Source: Nocardiopsis alborubida (lineage in GTDB: Bacteria > Actinomycetota > Actinomycetes > Streptosporangiales > Streptosporangiaceae). Taken from it: a stretch of DNA of 64,000 nucleotides. The translations under genes were made by a program, and so were the position numbers. The DNA lies in NCBI RefSeq assembly GCF_012396365.1, contig NZ_JAAXPG010000026.1, positions 38,899-102,898 of the forward strand. The letters run 5' to 3'. The notes beneath the pieces were generated by a model. The model did no database searches. It was not told the DNA's origin and was given only the letters and a program-made list of their open reading frames with translations. Position 1 is the stretch's first letter. The number at the start of each line of letters is the position of its first letter. Of this stretch, positions 25,447 through 34,232 are shown in pieces.

Positions 25447-26157
25447 ATGCGCCTGATCCCGTCCACTCCCCTGTCGTGCCTGGGCACGGCCGTCGTCGCC
25501 GCCGTCGTCGGAGGGTTCGTCCTCGTCGGCTTCGACGTGATCGACCTCGACGAGTTCGATATGGACCTGTCCTTCGGAGACGGCGTGGACCTGCCCTTCG
25601 GGGACGGCGAGGAGGTCCCCGAACAGGCTGCCGGAGCCTCGCCCAGCCCGGAGGAGGAGCCGGAGCAGGCCGCCCCGGAGTACGGACTGCCCGAGTCGTG
25701 CGCGGCCGCCGGCGCCGCGGAGGTGGTCGGCGACCTGGCCCCGGGCCAGGTGCTCACCGAGGAGGTCGGTGAGGTGGAGGGCGTCGACGGCGCCGAGCAG
25801 GTCGTGTGCTCGTTCAGCGACGGGAGCACCGGGCCCGGCGCGTCCTCGTTCACGCTGGTGTTCACCCTGAACGCCGACCCGAGCGCCAACCCGGACGTGG
25901 TGCGGGTGCCCGGGGAGCAGGAGCAGATGAACTGGGAGGTGGACATCGACGTGGACGTGGACACCTACCACACCGAGGAGTCCGACTCCCTGGGCGGCGA
26001 CCTGGAGTACGTGGGCACCGTGGACGGCTCCAGCCGCCACCTGTACCTGACGCTGCCCGACGAGCTGTACGTCACCGCCATCGCCTACGGCGAGGAGGTG
26101 CCGCGCGAGGACCTGGAGCGGGTGGTCATGCTGGCCGCCGAGCGCATCCGGGGCTGA
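25447..26157 (+). CDS. Secreted or membrane-anchored protein of unknown function
   Basis: The 236-residue product starts with one hydrophobic segment (residues 8-27, CLGTAVVAAVVGGFVLVGF), an acidic Pro/Glu linker, then an extracellular domain. That domain has two cysteines (LPESCAAAGA near 80 and VVCSF near 118) which could form a disulfide. The layout resembles DUF3558-type actinobacterial surface proteins, but I cannot assign the family. It contains an unusual acidic run DIDVDVDTY near 170. It is a single-gene unit closed by a strong palindrome. Confidence 0.65.
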   Translation: MRLIPSTPLSCLGTAVVAAVVGGFVLVGFDVIDLDEFDMDLSFGDGVDLPFGDGEEVPEQAAGASPSPEEEPEQAAPEYGLPESCAAAGAAEVVGDLAPGQVLTEEVGEVEGVDGAEQVVCSFSDGSTGPGASSFTLVFTLNADPSANPDVVRVPGEQEQMNWEVDIDVDVDTYHTEESDSLGGDLEYVGTVDGSSRHLYLTLPDELYVTAIAYGEEVPREDLERVVMLAAERIRG

Positions 26158-26174
26158 TCCGCGGCGCGAACGAC

Positions 26175-26204
26175 CGAGGGGGCCGCCGATCGGCGGCCCC
26201 CTCG
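26175..26204 (+). terminator. Palindromic terminator
   Basis: A 30-bp fully self-complementary sequence (14-bp arms starting CGAGGGGGCCGCC around an AT centre) follows the secreted-protein gene by 17 bp. Confidence 0.75.
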
Positions 26205-26275
26205 CGTGTTCCCGGACGGTTCCGGTGTCCCCGGTGCGGTGACCGGAAGGGTTCACCGTTCCGTTCTCTTCGCCG

Positions 26276-26332
26276 TGATCTTGTACCTATAGCGAGCTTC
26301 GAGCGCCGACATCGGCCATAAGTACAAGATCA
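26276..26332 (-). repeat. 57-bp imperfect palindromic element (possible REP or MITE-like)
   Basis: Arms 26276-26293 and 26315-26332 are 18 bp each, starting TGATCTTGTAC and ending GTACAAGATCA, around a 21-base loop. They differ from perfect complementarity at two positions, and both become G-U pairs only in the minus-strand RNA. The element is AT-richer than its surroundings and lies 3' of the minus-strand OmpA lipoprotein gene. It could be a terminator, or a copy of a dispersed short palindromic repeat. No second copy was seen in the window. Confidence 0.6.
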
Positions 26333-26382
26333 TCGCAGGTCAGAACCCATGCCTCACACCGGCAACAGTTCCGGCCAACCCG

Positions 26383-27987
26383 CTAGTACTCCACGGGGAT
26401 CTCCTCGAACTCACCGAACGGGCCCGCCCGCAGGGTCAGCTCCTCCACGTCCACCGGCGGCGCGGGGAAGACCGCGACCAGGCTGTAGGTGTTGTCGGGC
26501 TGGAGCGTGTGGACCTCCTCGGCGAAGCTGCTGTAGCGTCCCTCGCCGAAGTCCATCTGGGCCACGTAGCGCACCAGGCCGCTCTCCGGCTCCAGCAGCT
26601 GGAAGCCGCCGAGCGTGCCCTTGTTGAACTGCTCGGGGCCGCCCGCCTGGACGGCCTCCTGCCCGCCCATGTCGGGCATGGTCGGCTCGTCGGTGGTGTT
26701 GGTCAGCGCCACGGTGCCGATGACGTACGCGCCGTCGCGGCGCAGCGGGTAGACCTCCAGGCGCACCCCGTCCAGCTCGCCCTCGGCCACCACGGACCCC
26801 GGGTCGTCGTCGTAGGGCGCGGGCCAGGTGACGTTGCGCTGGGCGGCGCCCAGACCGTCGTCGTCGTACTCCTCTTCCTCCGTGGCGGCCACGGTGGTGT
26901 TGAAGACGTAGGAGAACTCCACGCGCCGGTTGCGCGCCCGCGCCTCGTCGTCGTCGGGGCCGCCCTCCCGGGCGATCGGCTCGTGCTCGCCGCGGCCCTC
27001 CACCTCAAGGGTGTAGTCGGTGCCCAACTCCTCGGCGAGCAGGTCGCGCACGCTCTCGGCCCGCTGCACCGACAGGTTGTCGTTGTAGGCGTCGTCGCCG
27101 ATGCTGTCGGTGTGGCCGATGACGGTGATGACGGGCTCGTCGGGGTCGACGTTCCGGGCCAGGCTGGTGGCCGCGCGGCGCACCACGTCCTCGGCCTCGG
27201 AGGTCAGGTCCGAGCGGTCGAACTCGAACATGACGTCGGAGTGCAGGGAGATGATCTCCCGGTCGCCGTCGCGGGTGGTGGAGGCGATCTCGGAGTCCAC
27301 GAAGCTCTGCACCCATCCCTCGTCGGCCACCGCGTCCCCGTCCGGACGGCGGTTGGCGAAGGTGAGGCTCTCCCCGCTCGGCGGCGGGTTGTCCGGGGTG
27401 AGGTGGTCGGCCCCGTTGGGGTCCTGCGGGTCGGCCCGCTCCTCCTCCACGTCCACGACCGGGATTCCGGTCATGGCCCCGAGTCCGCTGCCGACGAACG
27501 TGACCTGCCCGACCTCGTCGGGCAGGCGCGGGAAGTAGCGCACGTACTCGTTGGTGACCCCGTCGTGGACCGGGTAGAGGCCGTCCTGGTTGGGGCTCTC
27601 GGAGCCGTACTTGAGGCCCTCCTCGTCCAGGAACTCCCGGTAGACGCGGCCGGTGAGCGGGTCGACCAGGGTGTGGGCCATGCTCATGTTCCGGTTGGGT
27701 CCGGTGAACTCGTCGAGGTAGGTGACCTCGTAGTACATGACGGTGTAGTCATCGGTGCGCTCCAGGCCGGTGACGGCGAATCGCATCTCGTTGTCCCGAC
27801 CGGTGTCCTGGAAGATGCGGCCCTCGCGGACGTAGGGGAACTCCTCCCTGACCTCGGGAGGGCCCGACGCGTCTCCGAAGGTCTCGGACCACCAGTCGGA
27901 CACCCCCTCGGTGACCGTACAGCCGCTGAGCAGGAGGCTGCCCGAGACCGCCAGCGCGACCAGGGGTAGGGGCGACTTCCTCGCCAT
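26383..27987 (-). CDS. OmpA-domain lipoprotein
   Basis: The 534-residue product has a signal peptide with lipobox LLSGC (residues 18-22), an N-terminal beta-rich domain of about 190 residues, and an OmpA/Pal peptidoglycan-binding domain near 235-365. That domain contains MFEFDRSDLTSEAEDVVRRAA, VIGHTDSIGDDAYNDNLSVQRAESVRDLL and EARARNRRVEFSY. A C-terminal beta domain of about 150 residues follows. It is probably anchored outside the membrane and tethered to the wall. GGAG precedes the ATG. Its transcript ends near the 57-bp palindrome. Confidence 0.85.
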   Translation of the reverse strand: MARKSPLPLVALAVSGSLLLSGCTVTEGVSDWWSETFGDASGPPEVREEFPYVREGRIFQDTGRDNEMRFAVTGLERTDDYTVMYYEVTYLDEFTGPNRNMSMAHTLVDPLTGRVYREFLDEEGLKYGSESPNQDGLYPVHDGVTNEYVRYFPRLPDEVGQVTFVGSGLGAMTGIPVVDVEEERADPQDPNGADHLTPDNPPPSGESLTFANRRPDGDAVADEGWVQSFVDSEIASTTRDGDREIISLHSDVMFEFDRSDLTSEAEDVVRRAATSLARNVDPDEPVITVIGHTDSIGDDAYNDNLSVQRAESVRDLLAEELGTDYTLEVEGRGEHEPIAREGGPDDDEARARNRRVEFSYVFNTTVAATEEEEYDDDGLGAAQRNVTWPAPYDDDPGSVVAEGELDGVRLEVYPLRRDGAYVIGTVALTNTTDEPTMPDMGGQEAVQAGGPEQFNKGTLGGFQLLEPESGLVRYVAQMDFGEGRYSSFAEEVHTLQPDNTYSLVAVFPAPPVDVEELTLRAGPFGEFEEIPVEY

Positions 27988-28245
27988 GTGGGGGAACTCC
28001 GATCGTTGAGGAGACGTACGGGCAACATCCTCCTGCACGCGCGGGGCGGAACCGACCGCCCTGCCCCCTGTTGGCGGGTTACGTCCGCCTGGCGGGCGGC
28101 GCCCCCGCGCGGGGGCGCCCGGTCCGCGCGGGAGCCCCGGACGGGCGGCGGCCGACGAGGACCGCTCCGGCGACGGTCGACGGCACCATGTCGTCGCAGG
28201 TCACGGCCTTCTCCATACGGATCGAAAAAAATCTCCGGCAAACAC

Positions 28246-28273
28246 CCATCCGCACCCGCGTCGGCCCCGAATG
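28246..28273 (+). promoter_or_regulatory. SigK-type promoter (CCATCC-N16-CGAATG)
   Basis: CCATCC at 28246-28251 and CGAATG at 28268-28273 are separated by 16 bp. The Mycobacterium tuberculosis SigK consensus is CCATCC, 16-17 bp, CGAATA. The predicted transcription start, about 7 bp on, coincides with GTG 28280. This promoter heads the oxidoreductase-fasciclin-sigK-rskA run, so the operon would be autoregulated by its own sigma factor. Confidence 0.65.
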
Positions 28274-28279
28274 ACCGAC

Positions 28280-29914
28280 GTGACCACCGAGACACGCGGG
28301 AACACCCCGCCACGCGACAGGCGACGGGTCGTCGTCGGGTCAGTCGTGGGGCTGCTCACGGTCGGCGCCTCACTGGGTGCCGCCGAGCTGGCCGCAGGAC
28401 TCCTCCGAACCGTGTCTCCGGTGATCGCCGTCGGCGACACGGTCGTCGACATCGCACCGCCCGCCCTGGTGGAGGTGGCGATCGATCTGCTGGGCAGAGC
28501 CGACAAGGTCGTGCTCGTGGCCGGCATCATCGTCGCCCTTCTGGGTGTCGGGGCCGTACTCGGCACGGCGTCGCTTCGGCGGCCCCTCGTCGGGTACACG
28601 GGGTTGGCGGTGTTCACCGCGGTCGGGCTGGCCGCCGTGCTTCCGCACCGCTCCGACGACCCGGGCGCCCCGGTGCCCGTGCTCGTCGGGGCGGTCGCGG
28701 GGGCTCTGGCCCTGGCGCTCCTGGCGCGTGGCGCGCGCGGGATGCTCCGCTCCGACCCGGACCTTGGACCACGGGGGACGGGGCCCCCGAAGACACCGGC
28801 GGGCGCGGAGGAGGTTCCTCCCCCTCCCGCGGCCGGACCGGGCCAGGGCCCGGGCAGACGCGGTTTCGTGCTGACCGCGACGGGCGTACTGGCCGTGTCC
28901 GGAACCGCCGGTGTCCTCGGGCGCCTGCTGCCGGCACTCGGCGGCGGTGCCGGCTCCCGCTCCGCCCTCGTCCTTCCCCCGGCGGCGGACCCGCTGCCGC
29001 CGCTGCCCGCCGCCACCGACCTGGGCGTTCCGGGGCTGACTCCCTTCACCACGCCCAACCGGGAGTTCTACCGGATCGACACCGCCCTCACCATTCCCCG
29101 GCTGGACTCCACCCGGTGGACGCTGAGGGTGCACGGGATGGTGGACCGCCCCTTCGAGATCGACATGGACGAACTGCTCGCCGAGGAGCTCGTCGAGGCC
29201 GACATCACCATGACGTGCGTGTCGAACCAGGTCGGCGGCGACCTCGCGGGCAACACCCGCTGGCTGGGCTTCCCCCTGGCCGACCTTCTGCGGCGCGCGG
29301 GCGTGCGGTCGGGCGCCGACCAGATCCTCAGTACCTCCGACGACGGCTGGACCTGCGGCACCCCGACCGAGGTCGTCATGGACGGGCGCGACGCGCTCCT
29401 GGCCGTGGGCATGAACGGAGAACCCCTCCCCCACGTGCACGGCTACCCGGCGCGCATGGTCGTCCCCGGCCTCTACGGGTTCGTCAGCGCCACCAAGTGG
29501 GTCACCGACGTCAAGCTGACCCGCTTCGCCGACGAGCAGGCCTACTGGGCGCAGCGCGGCTGGGCCGTGCGCGCACCCGTCAGGACCATGTCCCGCGTGG
29601 ACGTGCCCGCGCCCCTGGGCCGGGTGGGCGCCGGAGAGGTCGTCCTGGCCGGAGTGGCCTGGGCGCAGCACCGCGGGATCGACGCCGTGGAGGTGCGCGT
29701 GGACGAGGGCGGGTGGCAGCGGGCCGAACTCGCCGCGGTCCCCGGCATCGACACCTGGGTCCAGTGGGTGGCCGAGACCACCGTCGAACCCGGCCAGCAC
29801 TCGGTCGAGGTCCGGGCCACGGACGCCGCCGGGTTCACCCAGCCCGCCGAACGGGTGGACCCCGTCCCCAACGGTGCCACCGGCTGGCACAGCATCCGGT
29901 TCACCGCCGAGTAG
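28280..29914 (+). CDS. Membrane-anchored molybdopterin oxidoreductase (sulfite-oxidase family)
   Basis: The product, about 544 residues, has four N-terminal helices, a twin-arginine-like segment GRRGFVLTATGVLAVSG near 195, then a sulfite-oxidase-type molybdopterin domain. Signatures there are LRVHGMVDRPFEIDMDELL, the Mo-ligand cysteine in DITMTCVSNQVGGD near residue 313, LPHVHGYPARMVVPGLYGF, and a C-terminal dimerisation domain. The substrate is unknown. GTG 28280 is preferred to ATG 28271 because the latter lies inside the predicted -10. The fasciclin gene follows by 76 bp. Confidence 0.88.
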   Translation: MTTETRGNTPPRDRRRVVVGSVVGLLTVGASLGAAELAAGLLRTVSPVIAVGDTVVDIAPPALVEVAIDLLGRADKVVLVAGIIVALLGVGAVLGTASLRRPLVGYTGLAVFTAVGLAAVLPHRSDDPGAPVPVLVGAVAGALALALLARGARGMLRSDPDLGPRGTGPPKTPAGAEEVPPPPAAGPGQGPGRRGFVLTATGVLAVSGTAGVLGRLLPALGGGAGSRSALVLPPAADPLPPLPAATDLGVPGLTPFTTPNREFYRIDTALTIPRLDSTRWTLRVHGMVDRPFEIDMDELLAEELVEADITMTCVSNQVGGDLAGNTRWLGFPLADLLRRAGVRSGADQILSTSDDGWTCGTPTEVVMDGRDALLAVGMNGEPLPHVHGYPARMVVPGLYGFVSATKWVTDVKLTRFADEQAYWAQRGWAVRAPVRTMSRVDVPAPLGRVGAGEVVLAGVAWAQHRGIDAVEVRVDEGGWQRAELAAVPGIDTWVQWVAETTVEPGQHSVEVRATDAAGFTQPAERVDPVPNGATGWHSIRFTAE

Positions 29915-29990
29915 ACGTACCCCTCAACCAGCACCGACGCAAGTCGGTGACGTGAGCAAGCAGAAGTTAACCGAGTTGAAGGAGAAAACA

Positions 29991-30638
29991 ATGATCCGCA
30001 AGAGCAGCCTCACCGTCACGGCCGCCGCTGCCGCGCTCGCCTTCGGTCTGACCGCCTGTGGCGGCGAGATGGGCGGCGAGGAGGAGGCCGCCGAGGAGAC
30101 CCCCGCCGCGACCGAGTCCGAGAGCGGCGACATGGGCGGCGGGGAGGGCACCACCGAGATGGCGGGCGAGAACTTCGGTTCCGGCTGCGCCGAGGTGCCC
30201 GCCGACGGCGAGGGCAGCTTCGAGGGCATGGCGGACGACCCGGTCGCCACCGCGGCGTCCAACAACCCGGTGCTGTCCACGCTGGTGACGGCCGTGACCG
30301 AGGCGGAGCTGGTCGACACGCTCAACTCGGCCGAGGACGTCACGGTCTTCGCCCCGGCCAACCCCGCGTTCGAGGCGATCCCGCAGGAGGACCTCGACGC
30401 GCTGCTGGCCGACCAGGAGCAGCTGACCGAGGTGCTGACCTACCACGTGGTCGAGGGCCGCCAGACCCCGGCCGACCTGGAGGACGGCACGTTCACCTCG
30501 CTCCAGGGCGGAGAGGTCACCACCGAGGGCTCCGGCGAGGAGTTCACGGTGAACGGCGAGGCGGCAGTCATCTGCGGCAACGTGCAGACCGCCAACGCCA
30601 CGGTGTACATCATCGACGGTGTGCTGATGCCCGCCTGA
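29991..30638 (+). CDS. Fasciclin-domain lipoprotein (MPT83/MPT70-like)
   Basis: The 215-residue product has a signal peptide with lipobox LTACG near residue 20 and an acidic linker. One fasciclin (FAS1) domain spans about 75-215, with PVLSTLVTAVTEAELVDTLN, VTVFAPANPAFEAIP, LTYHVVEGRQT and ATVYIIDGVLMP. It closely parallels mycobacterial MPT83/MPT70, the main products of the SigK regulon. GAAGGAGAAAACA precedes the ATG. It lies between the oxidoreductase and sigK. Confidence 0.92.
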   Translation: MIRKSSLTVTAAAAALAFGLTACGGEMGGEEEAAEETPAATESESGDMGGGEGTTEMAGENFGSGCAEVPADGEGSFEGMADDPVATAASNNPVLSTLVTAVTEAELVDTLNSAEDVTVFAPANPAFEAIPQEDLDALLADQEQLTEVLTYHVVEGRQTPADLEDGTFTSLQGGEVTTEGSGEEFTVNGEAAVICGNVQTANATVYIIDGVLMPA

Positions 30639-30887
30639 CGGCCTCCGGCACGGTGTGGCCCCCGGGCGGTCCGAGCGTTGGCGCCGGGCCGTCCGGGCCC
30701 ACCACCGCCCCTGCCAGCGCACGGGCTCCGTGGACTCCGCGGAGCCCCGCCGGGCGCTCGGCGGAGGAACAGCCGGACGACGGCACCGTCGAGGTGCGAC
30801 TCTTGGGGGCGGGTCTCCCGGAACCCGCCCGGATCCGCCCATCGCACGGACGAGGCAGCGACGCAGGACCACCAGGAAGAGGAGCGG

Positions 30888-31499
30888 ATGGACGAGCAGG
30901 CCGCGATACCCCGGGGCCCCCGCAGGGCGGGAGCGGAGCCGCCGGTTTCGCCGGCCCAGCGGCTCACGGAGCTGCTCCGCCAGGTGGCCCGTGGTGAGGA
31001 GAGCGCGTTCGGCGAGGTGTACGACCTGGTCATCCCGTCGGTGTACGGGCTGGTGCGCCGTGTGCTGCGCGACCCCGCCCAGTCCGAGGAGGTCGCCCAG
31101 GAGGTGATGGTGGAGGTGTGGCGCACCGCCTGCCGTTACGACGAGCGGCGCGGCAGCCCCCAGGCGTGGGTGATGACGCTCGCGCACCGCCGGGCGGTGG
31201 ACCGGGTGCGCTCGGAGCAGGCCTCCAGCGACCGGGAGGCCAGGGTGGCGGCGGCGAGCACGCAGCGCCCCTACGACGAGGTGGCCGAGGAGGCCACGAA
31301 CCGTCTGGAGCGCGAGCGGGTGCGCCGCTGCCTCGACACACTGACCGAACTCCAGGGCCAGTCCGTGCGCCTGGCCTACTACGGCGGATACACCTATCGT
31401 GAGGTGGCCCGCCTGCTTTCGACGCCGTTGGGCACCGTGAAGACGCGGATGCGCGACGGCCTGATCCGGCTGCGGGACTGCTTGGGGGTGGAGTGGTGA
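30888..31499 (+). CDS. sigK: ECF sigma factor SigK
   Basis: This 203-residue extracytoplasmic-function sigma factor has a sigma-2 region (ESAFGEVYDLVIPSVYGLVRRVLRD, SEEVAQEVMVEVWRTACRYD, GSPQAWVMTLAHRRAVDRVRSEQ) and a sigma-4 region (LTELQGQSVRLAYYGGYTYREVARLLSTPLGTVKTRMRDGLIRLRDCLG). The DQRARR-like DR-x-RSEQ stretch and the partner downstream match SigK. The ATG at 30888 follows AGGAAGAGGAG. The gap from the fasciclin gene (250 bp) may hold another promoter; no second SigK site was found there. It overlaps rskA. Confidence 0.92.
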   Translation: MDEQAAIPRGPRRAGAEPPVSPAQRLTELLRQVARGEESAFGEVYDLVIPSVYGLVRRVLRDPAQSEEVAQEVMVEVWRTACRYDERRGSPQAWVMTLAHRRAVDRVRSEQASSDREARVAAASTQRPYDEVAEEATNRLERERVRRCLDTLTELQGQSVRLAYYGGYTYREVARLLSTPLGTVKTRMRDGLIRLRDCLGVEW

Positions 31500-32236
31500 G
31501 GAGGACACTGGGCCAGGACCCGCACATCCTCTCGGGGGCCTACGCCCTGGGCGCCCTGTCTCCGGGTGAGAGCGTGCGGTTCGAGGACCACCTGGCCGAA
31601 TGCGACTCCTGCGTGCAGGAGACGCGCGGTTTCACCGAGACCGTCTCTCTTCTGGGCACCGCGGCCGCGGGCACGCCGCCCGCCGAACTGCGCGAGCGCG
31701 TGCTGGAGGAGGTGGCGCGCACCCGCCAGCTCGCCCCCGCACCCGAGCGCCTGCCCGCGCCGCGCAGGGGCCGGTGGACCCGGGCTCTGGGGCTGGTGCT
31801 GGCCGCCTGCCTGGCCGTCATGGTCGCGCTGGGAGCGGTCGTCATGGACCAGGTGCGCCAGGTGCAGCAGCTCCGGGAGAACGAGCGGCAGATCGCGGCG
31901 GTCCTCGCCGACCCGAACTCCGACCACACCACGGCCGAGCCCATGGAGGGCGTGTCCGTGACCGTGGTGCACTCCGAGAGCAGCGGGCGGCTGGTGTTCA
32001 GCGCCCACGGCCTGGAGCGGCTGGAGGACGAGGACTACCAACTCTGGCTGACCCGTGACGACGGCAGCGTGTACTCGGCCGGGGTGCTCTCCGTGGACGA
32101 GTCCGGCTTCGTGCTCCCGGTGCTGGCCGCGCCGGAGGACGAGGCGACCGGGGGCGTGGCCGTCACCGTCGAGCCCGAGGGCGGCTCCGAGCAGCCCACC
32201 TCCGATCCGCTCATGGCGATGCCATTCGAGGGCTGA
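31493..32236 (+). CDS. rskA: RskA-like anti-sigma K factor
   Basis: The 247-residue single-pass membrane protein has an N-terminal cytoplasmic zinc anti-sigma motif HLAECDSC (residues 33-40), one membrane helix near 102-120 (GLVLAACLAVMVALGAVVM), and an extracellular RskA domain with GRLVFSAHGLERLEDEDYQLWL. It should hold SigK at the membrane until regulated proteolysis. GTG 31493 overlaps the sigK stop, showing translational coupling; GTG 31496 is equally possible. Confidence 0.92.
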   Translation: MVRRTLGQDPHILSGAYALGALSPGESVRFEDHLAECDSCVQETRGFTETVSLLGTAAAGTPPAELRERVLEEVARTRQLAPAPERLPAPRRGRWTRALGLVLAACLAVMVALGAVVMDQVRQVQQLRENERQIAAVLADPNSDHTTAEPMEGVSVTVVHSESSGRLVFSAHGLERLEDEDYQLWLTRDDGSVYSAGVLSVDESGFVLPVLAAPEDEATGGVAVTVEPEGGSEQPTSDPLMAMPFEG

Positions 32237-32361
32237 GGTCCGGTCGCCGTCGGGCTCCCGGCTGAGCCGCGACCGGCTTCCTTCTGGTCGTCGGATGACC
32301 GGTGACCGGCGCCCGGGCCGGACCGCCCCCTGGGCCGCGGTCCGGATACCAGACCGGCCGC

Positions 32362-32407
32362 GGCCTGACCGCTCGGCCCCTTCGGGGGGCGGGGCCGCGG
32401 TCAGGCC
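32362..32407. terminator. Bidirectional terminator between rskA and the MFS gene
   Basis: An 11-bp perfect outer stem GGCCTGACCGC/GCGGTCAGGCC encloses a GGCCCC/GGGGCC inner stem. The right arm includes the MFS stop codon, so it can end both convergent transcripts. Confidence 0.75.
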
Positions 32408-33693
32408 ACGGCCACCTCCTCGGGCCGGGGCAGGTCGCGCATGACCGGGGAGAGGCTGAACAGCGCGGCGAGCGCCGAGACCAGCGCCATCGTCAGGAAC
32501 ACCCAGGCGGGTCCGGCGTGGTCGAAGATCACCCCGATGCCGAGGATGCCCACCGGCTGGGAGACCAGCGCCATGAACGTGACAGCGCCCAGGACGCGGC
32601 CCTGGTGGCGATCGCTGACCGACGCGGCGACGTAACCGTGGAACACGGCGTTCACGCAGGGCACGATGGCGAACACACAGCCCACCATCACCCCGAGGAA
32701 CATCACGTTGGGCGCGAACAGCAGCCCGAGCGCGCACACCGGCGCGGCCCAGGCCGCGGTGAGGAAGATGACCGAAGGCCGCACCCACCTGATGACCGCC
32801 CCTGCGCACAGCGCGCCGAGCAGGCCGCCGGATCCGGCCAGGGAGACGGTCAGCCCGATCTGGAGGTGGTCGGCGCCCTGGCTCTCGGCGGTCGCGATGA
32901 GGGCCAGGAAGGCACCCGTCTGGGTGTAGGTGAGGTTGAATCCGACGATCCACGAGATCATCGGCCGCAGGATCGGATGCCTGGCCAGCACGGTGAACCC
33001 GCTGACCGCTCCGCGCAGGGTCCACGGTTCCGGCACGTCGGTCCGGCGGGCCTGCATGGGGCGGCGGATGAGCATCACCAGGGCCGCCGACGCCAGGTAG
33101 GCGAGGGCCTCGGCGGCGAAGGGGAAGACCCGGCCAACGCCGAACAGGGTTCCGGCGAAGGGCGCGCCGAGGGCGGTGGTGCTGAAGAGGCGGATCTGGT
33201 TCTGGGCGGAGGCCTCGGCCATCTGCGAGGCGGGAACCAGCTGCTTGACGGAGGCCATCGCGACGGGGTTGGAGACGCCCATCAGCGCGGCGGAGCCGAC
33301 CGCGACGCCCACGATGACGGTGAATGTGACGTTCTCGGTGAGCAGGAGAACGGTGAAGAGGGAGAGCAGCGCGAGCCGTCCGAGGTCGCAGCACAGCAGC
33401 ACCGTGCGGCGGTCGGCCCGGTCCGCGAGCGCACCGCCGATGACGGCGGTGACCATGGCCGCGGTGACCTGGGCCGCCCCGATGACGCCCGCCTGCGCCG
33501 CCGACCCCGCGAGGAGGAGGGTGAGGAGGGGGTAGGCGACCTCGCCGCTCTCCTTGCCCAGTCCCGCGAGGAACCGGCTGGTCCAGAGCACCTGGAAGTC
33601 CCGGTTGCGGGCGAGGGGGACGAACCGCTCCGCGCCGCCGACCGGCGGGGCCGGGCCGGGGGGTCGGGGCGGGCGGTCCTGTTCCGCCGTCAT
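32401..33693 (-). CDS. MFS transporter (enterobactin-exporter/MFS_3 type)
   Basis: The 430-residue protein has about 12 membrane helices. It starts with FVPLARNRDFQVLWTSRFLAGLGKESGEVAYPLL and contains the MFS motif A loop GGALADRADRRTVLLCCDLGR near residues 86-106. The internal SVKQLVPASQMAEASAQNQ segment is typical of the EntS-like MFS_3 group that exports siderophores or drugs. Cargo is unknown and no siderophore genes adjoin. The ATG lies after a Pro-rich unstructured N-terminus. Confidence 0.85.
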   Translation of the reverse strand: MTAEQDRPPRPPGPAPPVGGAERFVPLARNRDFQVLWTSRFLAGLGKESGEVAYPLLTLLLAGSAAQAGVIGAAQVTAAMVTAVIGGALADRADRRTVLLCCDLGRLALLSLFTVLLLTENVTFTVIVGVAVGSAALMGVSNPVAMASVKQLVPASQMAEASAQNQIRLFSTTALGAPFAGTLFGVGRVFPFAAEALAYLASAALVMLIRRPMQARRTDVPEPWTLRGAVSGFTVLARHPILRPMISWIVGFNLTYTQTGAFLALIATAESQGADHLQIGLTVSLAGSGGLLGALCAGAVIRWVRPSVIFLTAAWAAPVCALGLLFAPNVMFLGVMVGCVFAIVPCVNAVFHGYVAASVSDRHQGRVLGAVTFMALVSQPVGILGIGVIFDHAGPAWVFLTMALVSALAALFSLSPVMRDLPRPEEVAVA

Positions 33694-34232
33694 CGCGATC
33701 GACTGCCCCGTCCGCAGGACCGCGCGGCGGACCTGTCGAGGGGTGTGGTTCTCATTCCGTCATTATGCGCGCATTGCCCGCATTAGTGAGCTTTGTTGGT
33801 TCTGTACTCCGCACAGTAGAGATCATCTGGAAAATCCACTCCGGGAGTGGTGTAGTCCCGTAGTCACACAGGGATGGCTTGGGGTGCGTGTGGCTGCTTC
33901 CCTGGCTTCTCGCATGCCCTGAACAGGAGGAACGCGGGTTTCGAGTCAGCGCGAGGCGGCACAGGCCGGTGTGGGTCGGTGCGCGCCGGGAGGGGAAAGT
34001 GGAGTGTGCCGGGTTCCGTGTGAAAGGTGGGTTGGACGGGTTGAGCGGGATCGGGGAACGGCTGCCAGCGGCGACGGCGGAAAAGGGCGTCGGAGGCCGT
34101 CGCGGGGCATGCGGAGGATGTGGCCGAATTCGGCCATGGGAGCTTTCGGTCCCGCTCGACCGGACCGTTCCGGACTTTCGACGGTGGCGGAACGGTGGGA
34201 ACGGGCCCGGGGGCAGGCAGGGGCGTGCGACC
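33694..34232. other. 539-bp intergenic region without a supported gene
   Basis: The left part (33750-33880) is comparatively AT-rich. It holds repeated CGCATT motifs and the palindrome CCACTCCGGGAGTGG, and probably carries the MFS promoter. Further right are a GGCCGAATTCGGCC palindrome (34121-34134) and a TTCCGGAC stretch. Open frames here lack codon bias, ribosome sites and recognisable sequence. The DUF4287 gene ends at its right edge. Confidence 0.5.

Noticed and set aside
26276..26332. CRISPR repeat
   Set aside because: A single palindrome with no repeat-spacer periodicity and no cas genes.
28271..28279. ATG 28271 as start of the molybdopterin oxidoreductase
   Set aside because: It lies within the predicted SigK -10 element and has no ribosome site; GTG 28280 fits a leaderless start.
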